Shown here: positions 1 to 7,988 of the stretch, piece by piece
Position numbering within the stretch: position 1 is the first letter of the stretch
Layout of the letters: each line of letters begins with the position of its first letter
NCBI RefSeq assembly: GCF_900215435.1
Contig: NZ_OCMY01000001.1
Coordinates: 3,782,001-3,846,000 of the forward strand
Direction: 5' to 3'
Source: Candidatus Pantoea floridensis
GTDB taxonomy: Bacteria; Pseudomonadota; Gammaproteobacteria; Enterobacterales; Enterobacteriaceae
DNA: 64,000 nt
Made by a program: the position numbers and the translations under genes
The notes under the pieces: model-generated
Database searches by the model: none
Told to the model about the DNA's origin: nothing
What the model saw: the letters and a program-made list of their open reading frames with translations, nothing else

Positions 1-2
1 CC

Positions 3-1052
3 TTTGGCCTGCACCTGCCGCTGCTGGCCGGAACCGAGGTGGCGATTGGCTTCGAGCACGGTAACCCGGACCGCCCGTACATTGCCGGCGTGCTGCATGA
101 TTCGTCACGCGCGGACCACGTCACCATCCGCAACTACAAGCGCAACGTGCTGCGCACGCCTGCTAACAACAAGCTGCGCCTCGACGACACGCGTGGCCAG
201 GAGCACATCAAGCTCAGCACCGAGTACGGTGGCAAAAGCCAGCTGAATCTCGGACATCTGGTCGACAGTGAGAAGCAAAAGCGCGGGGAAGGTTTTGAGC
301 TGCGCACTGACAGCTGGGGCGCCATCCGCGCCAACAAAGGGCTGTTTATCAGCGCCGACGGGCAGACGGCGGCGCAGGGAAATGCGCTGGAGATGAAGCA
401 ACCTGTCAGCCTGATGAAAGGGGCGGTCAATCAGCTCACTGAGTGGGGAAGTGTTACTCAGACACACCGGAGTTTTTCGCCGGACGTAGAGACACTGAAG
501 TCCCTACATAAAAATGCAGATGAACTGAAAGGATCAGCGATGCTGATCAGCGCGCCGGAAGGAATCGGCGCAGTGACGCCAGAAGGAATGTTGCTTAACA
601 GCGGTAAAGGCCTCTATTTACAGAGTCTTGGCGAAGTGAATCTCGTCAGTGCACAGCGACTATCAGCGAATGCATCGAAGGCAATATCGCTGCTTGCCCA
701 GCAGGAGGGCATGCGTCTGGTCTCTGCAAAAGGCCCGCTTCAGGTGGAGTCACATGCCGACAAACTGTCTTTAACATCCCTTAAAGATGTCACGGTGCAA
801 TCCACGCAAGGTCACCTGCAGCTCACGGCAAAAAATGGCATTACGATTGCCAGTGGCGGCGCATATATTCGCCTTTCACCAGCCGGTGAAATTGAAATTC
901 ATGGGCCGGGATTAATCAGTCTTAAAGGCCAACATGATTTCAATGGCCCTCAAAGCCAGGAGTTTCCATTACCTGAATTACCTTCATCGGTTTGTAAGGA
1001 GTGTTTAAAACGCGCCCAGGAATTGGCACAAGGATTCGTCCCGAGGAAATAA
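3..1052 (+). CDS. vgrG: VgrG spike protein, C-terminal part (gene starts before the window)
   Basis: The reading frame is open from the first bases of the window, so only about 349 C-terminal residues are present. The visible part starts in the gp5/OB-like region (the PLLAGTEVAIGFEHGNPDRP stretch), passes through the junction region typical of VgrG, and ends in a DUF2345-type beta-helical tail with short valine/glycine-rich repeats. VgrG trimers form the membrane-piercing spike of the T6SS, and their tails carry effectors through adaptors. The gene lies 31 bp upstream of a DUF4123 adaptor, the usual order for a cargo-loaded VgrG. Base composition changes inside the gene: the first ~430 bases are G+C rich like the T6SS core genes, while the tail is as A+T rich as the effector block that follows. 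This suggests a tail exchanged together with its cargo. The family call is firm; the tail's cargo specificity is inferred. Confidence 0.93.
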   Translation, partial: FGLHLPLLAGTEVAIGFEHGNPDRPYIAGVLHDSSRADHVTIRNYKRNVLRTPANNKLRLDDTRGQEHIKLSTEYGGKSQLNLGHLVDSEKQKRGEGFELRTDSWGAIRANKGLFISADGQTAAQGNALEMKQPVSLMKGAVNQLTEWGSVTQTHRSFSPDVETLKSLHKNADELKGSAMLISAPEGIGAVTPEGMLLNSGKGLYLQSLGEVNLVSAQRLSANASKAISLLAQQEGMRLVSAKGPLQVESHADKLSLTSLKDVTVQSTQGHLQLTAKNGITIASGGAYIRLSPAGEIEIHGPGLISLKGQHDFNGPQSQEFPLPELPSSVCKECLKRAQELAQGFVPRK

Positions 1053-1083
1053 ATACCAATATCACTATTTTAAGGCGAAATAT

Positions 1084-1845
1084 ATGGTGAATGAATGGAT
1101 TTCACAATTGGAAAATCAGTGCAAAAAACTTGGAGGGAAACACCTTCACCTGATTATCGACCAATCGGGTCTAAAGTATTCAGTTATTCCTGTCTGTAAG
1201 GTTTTGTCCATAGAATGGCAATCACTATTTCAGGGACTTCCTGAAGAGATTGCTGAAAGTGAAGCACCTTTATTGTTGCGTATCGATTTAGATGATTCGC
1301 AACAGCGTCAGTGGCTTGATGAAATTTGCATGGAAGATTCAAACCGTAACGTGTTACTGGCACTGTGCTCAATCTGGCCAATAGATTTACTGGCCAAATG
1401 GTTGCAGAATTGTGCCGATGGCCGACATGAAGGGCGTCCAGGAATTCTTCGCTTTTACGATCCTCGATTATTTCCTCTTCTAACAGCTGATTTATTAAAT
1501 GAAGAACAGAAATCACAAATTCATAGACCCGTTGTGTTTTGGAGCTGGATAGACAGAGATGGTGTTGCACAGTTGATAGCGGGTAATGGTGCCGCACCTT
1601 TAAGTGGTGAAAAAATGTCACATATTGATCTCAGCGATCGTCAGCTGGATTATCTAATGTGCGTTTGTGATGTAAATATTATGCTGAACTATCAACAAAG
1701 CGTCATTCCCGAACATCTGTCACAGGAAACGTTGTTTCAGATTTGTTATAAAGCGATGTGCGAGGCCTCAGATAAAGATTTAATTATGGATGAAGATCGC
1801 GAGCGTTGGGTTGAAGGAAAGTTGGCAGAAGTAATCGTCGGCTAA
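1084..1845 (+). CDS. DUF4123 T6SS effector adaptor (Tap/TEC family)
   Basis: This 253-residue cytoplasmic protein has no signal peptide or membrane segment. The RFYDPRLF stretch at residues 123-130 and the surrounding pattern (LLLRIDL near 64, WSW, then a helical C-terminus) are characteristic of the DUF4123 family. These proteins act as chaperones that load an effector onto a specific VgrG tail and are not themselves secreted. The position between vgrG and the immunity/effector genes makes the 812-residue Tle1-type lipase at 3965 the expected client. It is A+T richer than the T6SS structural genes and belongs to the exchangeable cargo module. The family assignment is good; the partner is inferred from gene order. 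Confidence 0.85.
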   Translation: MVNEWISQLENQCKKLGGKHLHLIIDQSGLKYSVIPVCKVLSIEWQSLFQGLPEEIAESEAPLLLRIDLDDSQQRQWLDEICMEDSNRNVLLALCSIWPIDLLAKWLQNCADGRHEGRPGILRFYDPRLFPLLTADLLNEEQKSQIHRPVVFWSWIDRDGVAQLIAGNGAAPLSGEKMSHIDLSDRQLDYLMCVCDVNIMLNYQQSVIPEHLSQETLFQICYKAMCEASDKDLIMDEDRERWVEGKLAEVIVG

Positions 1846-1862
1846 CTAATCGCAAGGAAGGA

Positions 1863-2387
1863 ATGAAACAAATGATACTATTTTTCTTTAATTTAATTGC
1901 GATAACTATATCAGTCTTCATTTTGCTACCAAACGCTCAAGCTGTAGGTGGCGTGATTAAAGCTATTAATCATACTCATTGGGCAATTAATCATTTCAGT
2001 GTTAATGGCCAGTCCGGCATAGACTCTATTGGCCCTTATCAAGGGGGCGGTGGTGGTTGTTGTTTTGGTGTGCCAGCTAAATGGCGGCCGGGAATGACGG
2101 TTAAAATTGAATGGGAAAGTGGTGAAGCATCTACTAAAGGATTTCCTGGATTTGCAGATTATGACAAATACATTGCTTGGGAAAATAAAATGAAGGCTAA
2201 TAATCGTCAGCATAATAAAATAGTTTTGGTCCCTGATTATAGTGGACAGGATGTTTGTGGCATTACCGTGCATTTTCTTCCCTGTGATGAAGTTAAAGTA
2301 ACCACCAGTTGCTGGTCACCACGCAACGAAAACTATCCGATTAAAGAGCCTTTACGGATGAAGGAGCCAGCCGTATGTCCAAAATAA
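1863..2387 (+). CDS. DUF3304 immunity protein, copy 1 (Sec-exported, no lipobox)
   Basis: The product has 174 residues: a hydrophobic signal peptide ending near NAQA at residue 27, then a 144-residue core (from VIKAINH) shared with the next three genes. The core carries a glycine run followed by CCFGVPAKW, and a C-terminus with CGITVHFLPC and TSCWSPRN; paired cysteines suggest disulphides in the periplasm. DUF3304 proteins recur next to Tle1 phospholipase effectors and are taken to be their periplasmic immunity proteins (Tli1). Unlike copies 2-4 there is no Leu-x-x-Cys lipobox, so this copy is predicted to be soluble. The start could be the first ATG (1863) or ATG 1872, since AAGGAAGG lies very close to the first. 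The gene ends on the same ribosome-binding-site junction as its siblings. Confidence 0.8.
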   Translation: MKQMILFFFNLIAITISVFILLPNAQAVGGVIKAINHTHWAINHFSVNGQSGIDSIGPYQGGGGGCCFGVPAKWRPGMTVKIEWESGEASTKGFPGFADYDKYIAWENKMKANNRQHNKIVLVPDYSGQDVCGITVHFLPCDEVKVTTSCWSPRNENYPIKEPLRMKEPAVCPK

Positions 2388-2917
2388 TGAAAAATTTTCG
2401 CTTCTGTATATTACTCTCTCTCACTTGTTTATTGTCCGCCTGTGCTCAGGAAAATGCTAATGCGGCCAGCGGTGGTTCCGGGGTGATTAAAGCTATCAAC
2501 CATACACACTGGGCAATTAATCATTTCAGTGTTAATGACCAGTCAGGAATAGATGCTATCGGTCCATATCAGGGCGGCGGCGGCGGTTGTTGCTTTGGGG
2601 TGCCAGCTAAATGGCAACCGGGAATGACAGTTAAAATTGAATGGGAAAGTGGTGAAGCATCTACTAAAGGATTTCCTGGATTTTCTGACCGAGAAAAATA
2701 CAATGCGTGGCTAAAAAAAATGAAAGCTAATGACCGAGAGCACACGAAAATCGTTCTATTACCAGACTACAACGGGCAGGATACCTGTGGAATTACTGTT
2801 CATTTTCTTCCCTGTGATGAAGTTAAAGTAACCACCAGCTGTTGGTCACCACGTAATTCAAACTATCCGATTAAAGAGCCTTTACGGATGAAGGAGCCAG
2901 CTGTATGTCCAAAGTGA
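2375..2917 (+). CDS. DUF3304 immunity lipoprotein, copy 2
   Basis: The product has 180 residues: a signal peptide with lipobox LSAC (Cys23), a short linker, and the 144-residue cysteine-rich DUF3304 core. Ala follows the lipidated Cys, so outer-membrane sorting by Lol is expected, which would place the protein where it can meet an incoming phospholipase in the periplasm. The start at 2375 is supported by AAGGAG at 2361-2366 with 8 nt spacing. That site lies inside the end of copy 1, so the two genes overlap by 13 bp and are translationally coupled. The central segment (about residues 90-130) resembles copy 1 more than copies 3 and 4. Its role as immunity to Tle1 is inferred from family and neighbours. 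Confidence 0.83.
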   Translation: MSKIMKNFRFCILLSLTCLLSACAQENANAASGGSGVIKAINHTHWAINHFSVNDQSGIDAIGPYQGGGGGCCFGVPAKWQPGMTVKIEWESGEASTKGFPGFSDREKYNAWLKKMKANDREHTKIVLLPDYNGQDTCGITVHFLPCDEVKVTTSCWSPRNSNYPIKEPLRMKEPAVCPK

Positions 2918-3447
2918 TGAAAAATTTTCGCTTCTGTATATTACTTTCTCTCACTTTTTTATTTTCCGCCTGTGCTCAGGAAAATGCTAATGCGGTTAGC
3001 GGTGGTTCCGGGGTGATTAAAGCTATCAACCATACACACAGGGCAATCAATCAATTCAATGTTGATGGCCAGTCAGGAATAGACTCTATCGGCCCTTATC
3101 AAGGCGGTGGTGGTGGTTGTTGCTTTGGAGTGCCAGCTAAATGGCAACCGGGAATGAATGTGGAAATTGAATGGGAAACAGGAGTTGGAGAAATGGATGG
3201 TTTTCCAGGATATGAAAATGAATTGAAATTTCTCGAATGGACAAGGAAAATAAAATCTCAAATACGCTCTCATAACCAATTGGTTACAGTTCCGGATTAC
3301 AATGGACAGGATACTTGCGGCATTACTCTTCACTTTCTGCCTTGTGACAAAGTTAAAGTCACTACCAGCTGCTGGTCTCCGCGTAATGCTAATTATCCTA
3401 TCAAAGAACCTTTAAGGATGAAGGAGCCAGTCGTATGTCCAAAATAA
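2905..3447 (+). CDS. DUF3304 immunity lipoprotein, copy 3
   Basis: This 180-residue lipoprotein has lipobox FSAC (Cys23) and the same cysteine-rich core as its neighbours. The ends are nearly identical to copies 2 and 4. The middle differs: it carries the EWETGVGEMDGFPG form shared with copy 4, followed by a helix-like segment unlike any other copy (NELKFLEWTRKIKSQIRSHN). A conserved Trp in the IKAINHTHW stretch is Arg here. The start at 2905 has AAGGAG at 2891-2896, 8 nt upstream, inside the end of copy 2 (13-bp overlap). It is probably an immunity protein of altered specificity, either against a variant Tle1 from competitors or a decaying duplicate. The frame is fully intact, which argues against decay. 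Confidence 0.82.
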   Translation: MSKVMKNFRFCILLSLTFLFSACAQENANAVSGGSGVIKAINHTHRAINQFNVDGQSGIDSIGPYQGGGGGCCFGVPAKWQPGMNVEIEWETGVGEMDGFPGYENELKFLEWTRKIKSQIRSHNQLVTVPDYNGQDTCGITLHFLPCDKVKVTTSCWSPRNANYPIKEPLRMKEPVVCPK

Positions 3448-3977
3448 TGAAAAATTTTCGATTCTGTATATTACTCTCTCTCACTTGTTTATTGTCTTCC
3501 TGTGCTCAGGAAAATGCTAATGCGGCCAGTGGTGGTTCCGGGGTGATTAAAGCTATCAACCATACACACTGGGCAATTAATCAATTCAGTGTTGATGGCA
3601 AGTCCGGAATAGACTCAATTGGCCCTTATCAAGGGGGCGGTGGTGGTTGTTGTTTTGGTGTGCCAGCTAAATGGCAACCGGGAATGAAGGTCGAAATTGA
3701 ATGGGAAACAGGAGTTGGAGAAATGGATGGTTTTCCGGGATTTGAAAATTGGGAAAAATACCAGATTTGGAAAAAGAAAATGCAGGCACTAAATCGCCAG
3801 CATAAGAAGACAGTTTCTCTCCAAGATTATAATAATGAGGATACTTGCGGAATTACTGTTCATTTTCTTCCCTGTGATGAAATTAAAGTCACCACCAGCT
3901 GTTGGTCACCACGCAATCCCAACTATCCGATTAAAGAGCCTTTGAGGATGAAGGAGCCTGCCGTATGTCCAAAGTAA
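3435..3977 (+). CDS. DUF3304 immunity lipoprotein, copy 4 (adjacent to the effector)
   Basis: This 180-residue lipoprotein has lipobox LSSC (Cys23) and the DUF3304 core with six conserved cysteines. It overlaps copy 3 upstream and the lipase gene downstream by 13 bp each, with the same AAGGAG-8 nt-ATG junction at both ends. As the copy directly coupled to the effector, it is the best candidate for the cognate Tle1 immunity protein, made from the same message just ahead of the toxin. The central segment pairs with copy 3 (EMDGFPGFEN) but the following helix differs. Family and location are clear; that it, rather than copies 1-3, neutralises the local effector is inference. Confidence 0.83.
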   Translation: MSKIMKNFRFCILLSLTCLLSSCAQENANAASGGSGVIKAINHTHWAINQFSVDGKSGIDSIGPYQGGGGGCCFGVPAKWQPGMKVEIEWETGVGEMDGFPGFENWEKYQIWKKKMQALNRQHKKTVSLQDYNNEDTCGITVHFLPCDEIKVTTSCWSPRNPNYPIKEPLRMKEPAVCPK

Positions 3978-6403
3978 TTGAAAGAGATTTAGTCTGGTAT
4001 CCGCCATCTTTCCCTCCTCAAGGGCGTTTACCGGATTCCGCGGCGTTAGTTGGATTAAATTGCAAAAAACAAGACAGTGAGGAACTTGAATACCGCCAGG
4101 CGCTGTGTGTGGCTGCTGGGCAGCGAGTAGAACCGCCATGCTGCAAAACGTTACATATCAGCATATTTTTTGATGGAACGGGTAATAACCTGAATAACGA
4201 TTTATATTTGTCTAATCCAAAACACCCAACAAATATTGCACGTTTATTTCGCGCTACCATTGGCAGTGGCTATGCAGGTGGCGTTGGACGGGATAACGGC
4301 GAACTATTTGATATTAACGAAACCGGAGCTGATAAGTATTTCAAATTTTATCTACCCGGCGTCGGTACGCCATTTCCGGAAATAAACGATCTTGATTACA
4401 GTATTATAGGGCTGGCACTAGCGCATATGGGTGAAGAACGTATCAACTGGGCGCTGTTACGCATTATTGATGTGCTGAAATTTGTTCTTAAAGAACAGTG
4501 GATGAGTAATGCTGAAGTCCGCAAGGCGGTTGCGAATATGGGAACAACCTGGGCACGGCTTGGATATGGCGGCAGTCATAATCGTTATGAAGAGTTCACA
4601 AGGCAGCTGAGCTCACTCAAGTCTCTGTTGAAACCCGCGCTGGAGCAACCTGAGCCAGGAAAACCAAAACTGCTGGGTATCAAGCTGTATGTTTATGGCT
4701 TCTCGCGCGGTGCGGCAACTGCTCGTGCTTTTGTTCGTTGGCTCTGTGAGCTGCTCCCACCGCCAGAAGCGGAAAATACGAAACCGGAGCAATGCTTAGC
4801 TATTGATGAACTGAAAATTCCGATCAGTGTTGAATTCCTGGGATTGCTTGATACAGTCGCTTCAGTGGGAGTTGCCCATATTGCTCCATTAGCGGAAGGC
4901 CATATGGCGTGGGCCGATGACACCATGGAATTGCCTGACGAAGTCACTTATGGTGGTTTGATTAAACGTTGCACTCATTTGATTTCGTCTCATGAGCAAC
5001 GTCTCTGCTTCCCTCTGGATTCTATCCGAAGAGGGAATGGAAAATATCCGGTAAACAGTATTGAGGTGATTTATCCAGGTATGCATTCGGACATAGGTGG
5101 GGGATATCCACCAGGTGATCAAGGAAAAGCTAATGGTACCGATGACGGCTTAATACTTTCTCAAATTGTACTTCATGATTTGTATGCCGAGGCTTTTAAA
5201 TCGGGGGCTCCCTTAAAAGTATCTAAACGTGCATTACCTGAGGCATTAAAAAACGACACATGGCGCTCAATGTCCTTTTCCTTAGGGATTCAATTTGAAA
5301 TTGCGCCTGAACTAATCAATCGTTTTAACGCTTGGCGAGAATTCACCCTCAAGCAAATTACTCCAAAAGAATTCAGCTCACAAGAAGCAGCAGATTACAA
5401 ACCTGTACGAGCAACAGCGTCGTTAGAAGCGGTGATTGAAGATCAAATGGCATGGATCACCGGCTGGCGTATTGGGCGATATGCGCATGAAACACTGATT
5501 AATGCACGTTTTTATGAGGAAGCGACTAATAGTGACAATGATCCTAAACAGTATCAGATTTCAAAGAAAAACAGAGAGGACAAGCAGGGAGAAATAGAAT
5601 CCAAAAGAGTCGCCGAAAAATGTAAGTATTCAAAAGAAGAGCTGAAAGATATCGTTATGCCCGCCGGCGTTAAGGATTTCGACCCAGATATTGCAAAGCG
5701 ACAACTGTGGGAAGCCGCACGTGAATTTCGTGAAGACTATCAAGGTAAGTTTCGTTCGCAGAAGGGTGTTGTTCAGGTCGTTATAGATAATCTGGTTGGT
5801 CGAACGATTTTTCGCATCAATACCGATGATGAAGTAGCAGAGTTTAAAAAAATGAGAACGGAAGGCGATGTAATGTATAAGTTGCTCTTTCCATTCTCAG
5901 ATGAATCCCGTAATGCTACTAACCCGTCCGGATTGGTTAGATCGCTATTCGATAATCAGGTACATGATTCTCGCGCCTGGTTTTTGTATTCCGCATTAGG
6001 TACACGTGAACCCTGGGGCGGATATTTCCGTTACCGAATGATCTATTTCGGCAATAAAAGTAATAAGTCATTATCACCATTGGTCATTGCCGGTGATGTT
6101 GTTGGCGCGGTATCACCTGTGGCGGGTGTTATTATCAGTTTAAAGCAGAAACAAGATTTCAAAAAAGTCTTTGGGCTTGCAGCAACAGCTGGCCTTGAAG
6201 CATTCGATATCGAAATGCGCGACGTGCAGACCAATGAGCTTATCCCCATGCTGCCGGATGCTGCACAACAACAGCAATTCACAGATGAACCTGGAGCAGT
6301 GGTTGCAAACTATAAAGCTGTCGCTGATGAGCACAACTTAATGATGGCTAAGAATTCGATTCTTTCGGATTGGTCGAATAAAGAGAAAACTCTATCTGCA
6401 TAA
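3965..6403 (+). CDS. tle1: Tle1-family T6SS phospholipase effector (DUF2235)
   Basis: This 812-residue protein has an N-terminal alpha/beta-hydrolase domain of the DUF2235/Tle1 type. The diagnostic FDGTGNN is at 69-75, the nucleophile elbow GFSRG at 245-249 (Ser247), a probable catalytic Asp296 in GLLDTV and His374 in PGMHSDIGGGY. The C-terminal half (after ~450) has charged helices and a hydrophobic stretch near 690-715 (VIAGDVVGAVSPVAGVIISL) that may contact membrane. Tle1 enzymes of this family hydrolyse phospholipids (PLA2 activity in enteroaggregative E. coli) in the periplasm of target cells. No signal peptide is present, as expected for T6SS cargo. It follows its immunity genes with a 13-bp overlap and lies downstream of vgrG and the adaptor, the usual cargo order. 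All catalytic residues appear intact. Confidence 0.92.
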   Translation: MSKVIERDLVWYPPSFPPQGRLPDSAALVGLNCKKQDSEELEYRQALCVAAGQRVEPPCCKTLHISIFFDGTGNNLNNDLYLSNPKHPTNIARLFRATIGSGYAGGVGRDNGELFDINETGADKYFKFYLPGVGTPFPEINDLDYSIIGLALAHMGEERINWALLRIIDVLKFVLKEQWMSNAEVRKAVANMGTTWARLGYGGSHNRYEEFTRQLSSLKSLLKPALEQPEPGKPKLLGIKLYVYGFSRGAATARAFVRWLCELLPPPEAENTKPEQCLAIDELKIPISVEFLGLLDTVASVGVAHIAPLAEGHMAWADDTMELPDEVTYGGLIKRCTHLISSHEQRLCFPLDSIRRGNGKYPVNSIEVIYPGMHSDIGGGYPPGDQGKANGTDDGLILSQIVLHDLYAEAFKSGAPLKVSKRALPEALKNDTWRSMSFSLGIQFEIAPELINRFNAWREFTLKQITPKEFSSQEAADYKPVRATASLEAVIEDQMAWITGWRIGRYAHETLINARFYEEATNSDNDPKQYQISKKNREDKQGEIESKRVAEKCKYSKEELKDIVMPAGVKDFDPDIAKRQLWEAAREFREDYQGKFRSQKGVVQVVIDNLVGRTIFRINTDDEVAEFKKMRTEGDVMYKLLFPFSDESRNATNPSGLVRSLFDNQVHDSRAWFLYSALGTREPWGGYFRYRMIYFGNKSNKSLSPLVIAGDVVGAVSPVAGVIISLKQKQDFKKVFGLAATAGLEAFDIEMRDVQTNELIPMLPDAAQQQQFTDEPGAVVANYKAVADEHNLMMAKNSILSDWSNKEKTLSA

Positions 6404-6455
6404 TTTATTTTTCGAAAAAATAGCTGGAAATAAAATAAATGGCAGGAGCCCTATT

Positions 6456-7058
6456 ATGACGTTATATGACATCAAACCTAAGTTTCAAAACTTACTCAGA
6501 CCAATTGTAATTATGCTGCATGCGAAAAGAGTTACCGCAAACCAAATAACATTACTAGCAATGCTGGGGTCAATAATATTGGGCGGGTTGCTAATATTCT
6601 TTTCACAACCGTCACTATTCATTTTACTCCCGCTGTTTTTATTCTTTCGTATGGCGCTAAATGCTATTGATGGCATGTTAGCTAGAGAGTTCAATCAGCA
6701 ATCAACGCTTGGCGCAATTCTCAATGAAGTTGGCGATATTATTTCAGATGCTGCACTCTACCTCTCATTCGCTTTTTTAACCGGCGTATCTGCATGGTTA
6801 GTCGTGCTGATGGTGTTGCTTTCATGGCTTACTGAATTCTGTGGCGTTATTGCTCAGACTTTGACGCACATCAGGAATTATCGAGGACCATTAGGAAAAA
6901 GCGATCGCGCTTTTCTATTAGGAGCATTAGGTCTGTTTATTGCTTGCTGGCCACAATATATTGACGTCGCCAATAAGGTTTTCACTGCCATGTCGTTGTT
7001 ACTGGTATGGACCTGCATCAATCGTTGCCGAAGTGCGATGGAGGTGAATAATGCCTGA
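6456..7058 (+). CDS. ynbA: YnbA-like CDP-alcohol phosphatidyltransferase
   Basis: This 200-residue inner-membrane enzyme of the CDP-alcohol phosphatidyltransferase family moves a phosphatidyl group from CDP-diacylglycerol to an alcohol. The family motif D-x2-DG-x2-AR-x8-G-x3-D-x3-D is recognisable at 69-94 (DGMLAR at 72-77, G86, D94), but the first and third Asp positions are Asn (Asn69, Asn90). About five hydrophobic helices surround it. It opens a block matching E. coli ynbABCD in order, with an extra acyltransferase. The start ATG follows AGGAG and it overlaps ynbB by 8 bp. The acceptor alcohol is unknown. The two substitutions may be a feature of the YnbA branch rather than loss of activity. 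The whole block is A+T rich and lies inside the T6SS locus directly after a phospholipase effector. Confidence 0.85.
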   Translation: MTLYDIKPKFQNLLRPIVIMLHAKRVTANQITLLAMLGSIILGGLLIFFSQPSLFILLPLFLFFRMALNAIDGMLAREFNQQSTLGAILNEVGDIISDAALYLSFAFLTGVSAWLVVLMVLLSWLTEFCGVIAQTLTHIRNYRGPLGKSDRAFLLGALGLFIACWPQYIDVANKVFTAMSLLLVWTCINRCRSAMEVNNA

Positions 7059-7980
7059 CGCCTCGAAGATACTATATTATTGCTTTGGTGGGATATTTAG
7101 TGTTTTATTACTCGCTACCCTGACTCTCTTCATTCTGAAACAAACTCGTCCACAACGTGACTGGCTAGAGTTACAGCAGCGAATTAATAGTTGGTGGGTA
7201 ATCATCAGCCTGTTTTCTCTGGCAATGTTGTCACCCAAGTGGTTGGCACTGACCTTCTTTGGTTTACTCAGTTTTCTTTCGTTAAAGGAATATCTGACGT
7301 TAGCGCCGACACGACGTTCAGACAGCGTGCCTTTGCTGTGGATGTATGCTGCCATTCCGCTGCAATACATCTGGGTGGGAATGTCGTGGTATGGGATGTT
7401 CATTATTTTCATCCCCATTTATGTATTTCTATTCTTGCCTGCGCGCATGGTTATTGTCGGTGATACCAAGGGGTTTTTGAACTCTGCATCGATTATACAT
7501 TGGGGCATGATGACCACGGTATTTTCATTAAGTCATGTTGCTTATTTGATGATGCTGCCGGGCACGTATACTATAGCAGGGGCGTTACTGGTTATTTTCC
7601 TTGTCGGCTGCACTGAGCTCAATGATATTTCGCAATATCTTTGGGGTAAGTCGTTAGGGAAAATAAAAGTCATACCTAAGGTTAGCCCAAATAAAACCCT
7701 GGCCGGGTTATTGGGTGGTGTATTCACCACAACGCTGCTGGCGGGCATTTTTGGCCCGCTGCTGACACAGATGGATTTGATTCATTCTATTGGCGCTGGT
7801 GTGATCATTGGTTTAAGCGGATTTTGCGGTGACGTGGTGATGTCAGCCATTAAACGTGATTTTGGCGTTAAGGACTCTGGAAAACTGCTACCAGGACACG
7901 GCGGTATTCTCGATCGTCTCGATTCACTGATTTATACCGCGCCGCTATTCTTCCATTTCTATTATTACTTCTACATGTAG
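7051..7980 (+). CDS. ynbB: YnbB-like phosphatidate cytidylyltransferase (CdsA family)
   Basis: This 309-residue polytopic membrane protein has the complete CdsA signature near the C-terminus (residues 265-292: SAIKRDFG...KDSGKLLPGHGG...DR). The family makes CDP-diacylglycerol from phosphatidate and CTP, the direct substrate for the preceding ynbA product, and the two genes overlap by 8 bp. An essential housekeeping cdsA should exist elsewhere in the chromosome, so this copy is presumably dedicated to the local pathway. About eight hydrophobic segments can be seen. Substrate is assigned by family; the special role is inferred from context. Confidence 0.88.
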   Translation: MPDASKILYYCFGGIFSVLLLATLTLFILKQTRPQRDWLELQQRINSWWVIISLFSLAMLSPKWLALTFFGLLSFLSLKEYLTLAPTRRSDSVPLLWMYAAIPLQYIWVGMSWYGMFIIFIPIYVFLFLPARMVIVGDTKGFLNSASIIHWGMMTTVFSLSHVAYLMMLPGTYTIAGALLVIFLVGCTELNDISQYLWGKSLGKIKVIPKVSPNKTLAGLLGGVFTTTLLAGIFGPLLTQMDLIHSIGAGVIIGLSGFCGDVVMSAIKRDFGVKDSGKLLPGHGGILDRLDSLIYTAPLFFHFYYYFYM

Positions 7981-7988
7981 AGGCGCTG

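Larger units (their letters stand above)
2361..3976 (+). repeat. Tandem 530-bp gene repeat carrying its own start signal for the next gene
   Basis: The junction AAGGAGCC(A/T)G(C/T)CGTATGTCCAAA occurs at 2361, 2891, 3421 and 3951, exactly 530 bp apart each time with no net insertion or deletion. The first three drive DUF3304 copies 2-4; the last drives the lipase. Each junction lies in the 3' end of the upstream gene and holds both the Shine-Dalgarno site and the start codon of the downstream gene. The array can therefore gain or lose whole units by recombination while the final gene stays correctly linked for translation. Unit ends are nearly identical; the centres diverge. Confidence 0.9.
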
